The notes beneath the pieces were generated by a model. The model saw nothing but the letters and a program-made list of their open reading frames with translations, was not told where the DNA came from and searched no databases. DNA of 10,008 nucleotides. Origin: Candidatus Puniceispirillum sp. GTDB lineage: Bacteria; Pseudomonadota; Alphaproteobacteria; Puniceispirillales; Puniceispirillaceae. Below, piece after piece: positions 7,394 through 10,008 of the stretch. Position 1 is the first letter of the stretch. Each line of letters begins with the position of its first letter. The position numbers and the translations under genes are program-made. The stretch is from the NCBI GenBank assembly GCA_016778825.1, contig JADHOU010000036.1:1-10008 (forward strand), given 5' to 3'.

Positions 7394-7399
7394 TTATAA
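7394..7399 (-). promoter_or_regulatory. possible -10 box for the carboxypeptidase gene
   Basis: On the minus strand a perfect TATAAT lies about 22 bases before ATG 7371. The best upstream partner, TTGCTG, is at a 19-base spacing, which is long. If used, transcription would start inside the longer reading frame and rule out ATG 7428. Confidence 0.35.
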
Positions 7400-7439
7400 C
7401 TACCATCTAACACTGCGCAGCAAAGCATAACGCAATTAG

Positions 7440-7456
7440 GATTCTATTCAAGAATC
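7440..7456. repeat. inverted repeat with two GANTC sites in the divergent intergenic region
   Basis: GATTCT-ATTCA-AGAATC is a perfect 6-base inverted repeat with a five-base spacer. Each arm contains GANTC, the sequence methylated by CcrM in Alphaproteobacteria. It lies between the carboxypeptidase and clpS promoters, as an operator would. A smaller palindrome, CCAAAATTTGG, follows at 7460-7470. No regulator is recognised. Confidence 0.5.
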
Positions 7457-7586
7457 TTGCCAAAATTTGGACAATAAACTGCAATATGGTCGCATCATGT
7501 ATTTGCGAAAGTTTTTTTGCTGCACCCCTTTTCCTTGATGGATGCGATACCAATATCAAAAGGATGCGACGGGCGTTTTGTTTCTG

Positions 7587-7595
7587 TGCTATACT
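7587..7595 (+). promoter_or_regulatory. extended -10 promoter for clpS-clpA
   Basis: TGCTATACT matches an extended -10 element (TGn plus TATACT, close to TATAAT). It lies 48 bases before clpS ATG 7644, implying a leader of about 40 bases. No good -35 hexamer is present 16-18 bases upstream, as is usual for extended -10 promoters. Confidence 0.5.
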
Positions 7596-7643
7596 CAGTG
7601 CTCTGGACGGGTGATTGAATTACGAAGGTTTAAAAGAGAATTT

Positions 7644-7961
7644 ATGGCGAATGAAGACGATAAAAACGGTAATGGTCAGTTAATCCTCGACAGCCGTACC
7701 AAAACGAAAAAGCCATCAATGTATAAAGTCATTATGCTTAATGACGACTATACCCCGATGGAGTTTGTCGTGCATGTCTTGCAAAAATTTTTCGGTCGTT
7801 CAGCAGATGAAGCCACCCAGATTATGCTGAATGTGCATCAGCGCGGTGTTGGCGTTTGCGGTGTCTATAGTTTTGAAATCGCCGAAAGCAAAGCGCAAAA
7901 AACCATTGATTATGCGCGGAAGAATGATCATCCGCTGCAATTACAACTGGAAAAGGAATAG
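7644..7961 (+). CDS. clpS: ClpS, ATP-dependent Clp protease adaptor (N-recognin)
   Basis: This 105-residue protein has the standard ClpS size. ClpS binds substrates with N-degron residues (Phe, Leu, Trp, Tyr) and delivers them to ClpAP. The N-degron pocket residues are present: N33-D34-D35 in [15 protein letters not shown]39, and H65 in [10 protein letters not shown], equivalent to E. coli N34, D35/D36, M40 and H66. The first ~24 residues are polar, as expected for the flexible N-terminal extension that engages ClpA. ATG 7644 was chosen because it gives the family length and follows an AAGAGA purine run; the frame stays open to 7542, but that extension crosses the probable promoter. clpA follows five bases downstream, the common alphaproteobacterial arrangement. 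Confidence 0.95.
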   Translation: MANEDDKNGNGQLILDSRTKTKKPSMYKVIMLNDDYTPMEFVVHVLQKFFGRSADEATQIMLNVHQRGVGVCGVYSFEIAESKAQKTIDYARKNDHPLQLQLEKE

Positions 7962-7966
7962 GCACA

Positions 7967-10008
7967 ATGCTGTCACGCGAACTCGAAGAAACATTACGCC
8001 GCGCCATGTCGAATGCGGCATCATGTTCGCATGAATTTGCCACTTTAGAACATTTGCTGTTGGCGCTAACCGAAGATAGTGACGCACTTGAAGTCTTGCA
8101 TGCCTGTAATGTTGATATTGATGAGCTGGTCAAAAAGCTGGCTGAATTCATCAAAATTGAGCTTGCATCAATTGTTGATCCCGAAGGCAATGTTGATGTG
8201 CAGCCAACGGCAAGTTTCCAGCGCGTGATCCAGCGCGCCATCATCCATACACAATCATCAGGGCGTGAAGTGGCCACCGGCGCCAATGTTCTAGTATCGA
8301 TTTTTTCCGAGCGCGAAAGCCATGCTGTCTGGTTTCTGAAATCATTGAATATGACACGGCTTGATGCGGTATCCTTTATCAGCCATGGCGCCGACAGCAG
8401 TGTCGCCAAAAGCCAAAATGAAGATCAGGCTCGTGAAACCATTGGCGAGGATGGCAAAGACCCACTTAGTCAGTTTGCTGTCAATTTGATCGCCAAGGCT
8501 GCGGCTGGCAGGATTGATCCATTGATTGGCCGCAGCCGTGAATTAGACCGCACGATCCAGGTTTTATGCCGTCGCACGAAAAACAATCCGCTTTATGTTG
8601 GTGATCCGGGTGTTGGCAAAACCGCCATCGCCGAAGGGCTTGCCTTACGAATTTATGAAGGCAATGTTCCCGACGTTCTGGCAACGGCGGTGATTTTTTC
8701 GCTTGATATGGGGCAATTGCTTGCTGGCACCCGCTATCGTGGTGATTTTGAAGAACGGTTGAAAGCCGTGATGAAAGCGGTGGCAGATGATGAAAATGCC
8801 ATTCTGTTCATTGATGAAATCCATACGGTGATTGGCGCCGGGGCAACCTCTGGCGGTGCGATGGATGCGTCAAATCTGCTAAAGCCTGCGTTGCAGGAAG
8901 GCACGCTTCGCTGTATCGGGTCGACAACCTATAAAGAATATCGCGGCCATTTTGAAAAGGATCGCGCACTGGTGCGCCGGTTCCAGAAAATTGACGTTGC
9001 CGAGCCGACCATCCCCGATACGATCAAAATTCTGAACGGTCTAAAAAGCCGGTATGAAGATCATCATAAGGTGCGTTTTACCGGTGCTGCCTTGAAAACC
9101 GCGGTTGATCTGTCTGCCCGCTATATCAATGATCGCAAATTGCCCGATAAAGCGATTGATGTGATTGACGAAGCTGCGGCGGCACAAAATCTGCTGCCGC
9201 CATCACGCCGCCGCCAAACGATTGGCCAAAAAGAAATCGAGGCTACGGTGGCAACAATGGCGCGCATTCCATCAAAGCATGTTAGTCGTGATGACAAGGC
9301 CGTGCTGGCATCACTTGAAACCGATCTGAAACGTATGGTGTTTGGCCAAGATCCGGCCATTACCGCTTTGGCATCAGCGATTAAATTATCGCGTGCTGGC
9401 CTTCGTGATGCCGAAAAGCCGGTTGGCAATTATCTGTTTTCTGGCCCAACAGGCGTTGGTAAAACCGAGGTCGCGCGCCAGCTTGCCGAAACGCTCGGCA
9501 TCAAGCTGATGCGGTTTGATATGTCCGAATATATGGAACGCCATACGGTATCGCGCCTGATTGGTGCGCCTCCAGGCTATGTCGGGTTTGATCAAGGTGG
9601 ACTGTTGACCGATGCGGTTGACCAGACGCCGCATGCGGTTCTGCTTCTTGACGAGATTGAAAAAGCGCATCCTGATTTGTTCAATATTTTGCTGCAGGTC
9701 ATGGATCATGGCAAATTGACCGACAATAATGGCAAAATTGTTGATTTCAGAAATGTCGTTTTGATTATGACAACAAATGCCGGAGCGCAGGAATTGTCAA
9801 AGTCGGCGATTGGATTTAACCGTACGCATAATGAAGGCGCCGATATCGAAGCCATCGAAAAAATATTTTCGCCTGAATTCCGTAACCGGCTTGATGCGAT
9901 TATTCCGTTTGCGCCGCTTGGCAAAGATGTCATCCGGTTGGTTGTTGATAAATTTATCATGCAGCTTGATGCCCAGCTTGCCGATCGTAATGTCGAAATC
10001 GAATTGAG
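7967..10008 (+). CDS. clpA: ClpA, AAA+ unfoldase subunit of ClpAP protease, 3' partial
   Basis: The frame is open from ATG 7967 to the window end, giving 680 codons of a protein that usually has about 750-780. ClpA unfolds proteins, including those delivered by ClpS, and threads them into ClpP. The N-domain (residues 1 to about 145) has [15 protein letters not shown] and [18 protein letters not shown]. The first AAA+ module has Walker A GDPGVGKT (212-219) and Walker B LFIDEIH (D283, E284). The second has GPTGVGKT (493-500), [12 protein letters not shown] (D562, E563) and [10 protein letters not shown]. There is no ClpB-type middle domain, which makes it ClpA rather than ClpB. IGF at 615-617 is the ClpP-docking loop (IGL in E. 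coli). The start follows AAGGAA, which overlaps the end of clpS eight bases upstream. The missing part is the C-terminal small domain. Confidence 0.96.
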   Translation, partial: MLSRELEETLRRAMSNAASCSHEFATLEHLLLALTEDSDALEVLHACNVDIDELVKKLAEFIKIELASIVDPEGNVDVQPTASFQRVIQRAIIHTQSSGREVATGANVLVSIFSERESHAVWFLKSLNMTRLDAVSFISHGADSSVAKSQNEDQARETIGEDGKDPLSQFAVNLIAKAAAGRIDPLIGRSRELDRTIQVLCRRTKNNPLYVGDPGVGKTAIAEGLALRIYEGNVPDVLATAVIFSLDMGQLLAGTRYRGDFEERLKAVMKAVADDENAILFIDEIHTVIGAGATSGGAMDASNLLKPALQEGTLRCIGSTTYKEYRGHFEKDRALVRRFQKIDVAEPTIPDTIKILNGLKSRYEDHHKVRFTGAALKTAVDLSARYINDRKLPDKAIDVIDEAAAAQNLLPPSRRRQTIGQKEIEATVATMARIPSKHVSRDDKAVLASLETDLKRMVFGQDPAITALASAIKLSRAGLRDAEKPVGNYLFSGPTGVGKTEVARQLAETLGIKLMRFDMSEYMERHTVSRLIGAPPGYVGFDQGGLLTDAVDQTPHAVLLLDEIEKAHPDLFNILLQVMDHGKLTDNNGKIVDFRNVVLIMTTNAGAQELSKSAIGFNRTHNEGADIEAIEKIFSPEFRNRLDAIIPFAPLGKDVIRLVVDKFIMQLDAQLADRNVEIEL

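Noticed and set aside
7534..7556. Heat-shock (RpoH-type) promoter before clpS, CTTGAT with a following CAATAT
   Set aside because: The spacing between the two parts is too short for the RpoH consensus, and a better extended -10 lies downstream.

Overview
The window looks like the chromosome of an alphaproteobacterium, possibly a marine one. This rests on gene content and order: an imuA-imuB-dnaE2 mutagenesis cassette, a clpS-clpA pair next to a divergent D-alanyl-D-alanine carboxypeptidase with a SPOR tail, and moderate GC. The genus cannot be fixed from this sequence. Genes are tightly packed, no intergenic gap exceeds 300 bases, and I see no mobile element, tRNA, rRNA or CRISPR array.

Layout. 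Bases 1-5480 (+) hold the 3' part of imuA, complete imuB and complete dnaE2 (imuC). imuA and imuB are 10 bases apart, and imuB and dnaE2 overlap by one base (TGATG). Together they form the translesion mutasome: ImuA as RecA-like accessory factor, ImuB as a catalytically dead Y-family scaffold, and DnaE2 as the error-prone C-family polymerase. The cassette's promoter lies upstream of the window. imuB and dnaE2 each carry a 15-base in-frame tandem duplication.

Bases 5530-5973 (+) hold a GFA-family (glutathione-dependent formaldehyde-activating enzyme-like) zinc protein. Its frame is open from a strong ribosome binding site to the stop except for one TGA. That TGA sits exactly where the family has the first zinc-binding cysteine of its GG-C-x-C motif. 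The six other metal-ligand cysteines are intact, and an imperfect hairpin follows the TGA at bacterial-SECIS distance. This is either a selenocysteine protein not obvious from ordinary annotation or a very recent nonsense mutation. It is the most interesting point in the window.

Bases 5980-7371 (-) encode a periplasmic penicillin-binding D,D-carboxypeptidase, convergent with the GFA gene. A 272-base divergent intergenic region contains an inverted repeat and promoter-like sites. Bases 7644-10008 (+) hold clpS and the 5' 680 codons of clpA, the adaptor and AAA+ unfoldase of the ClpAP N-degron protease. clpA runs off the window end.
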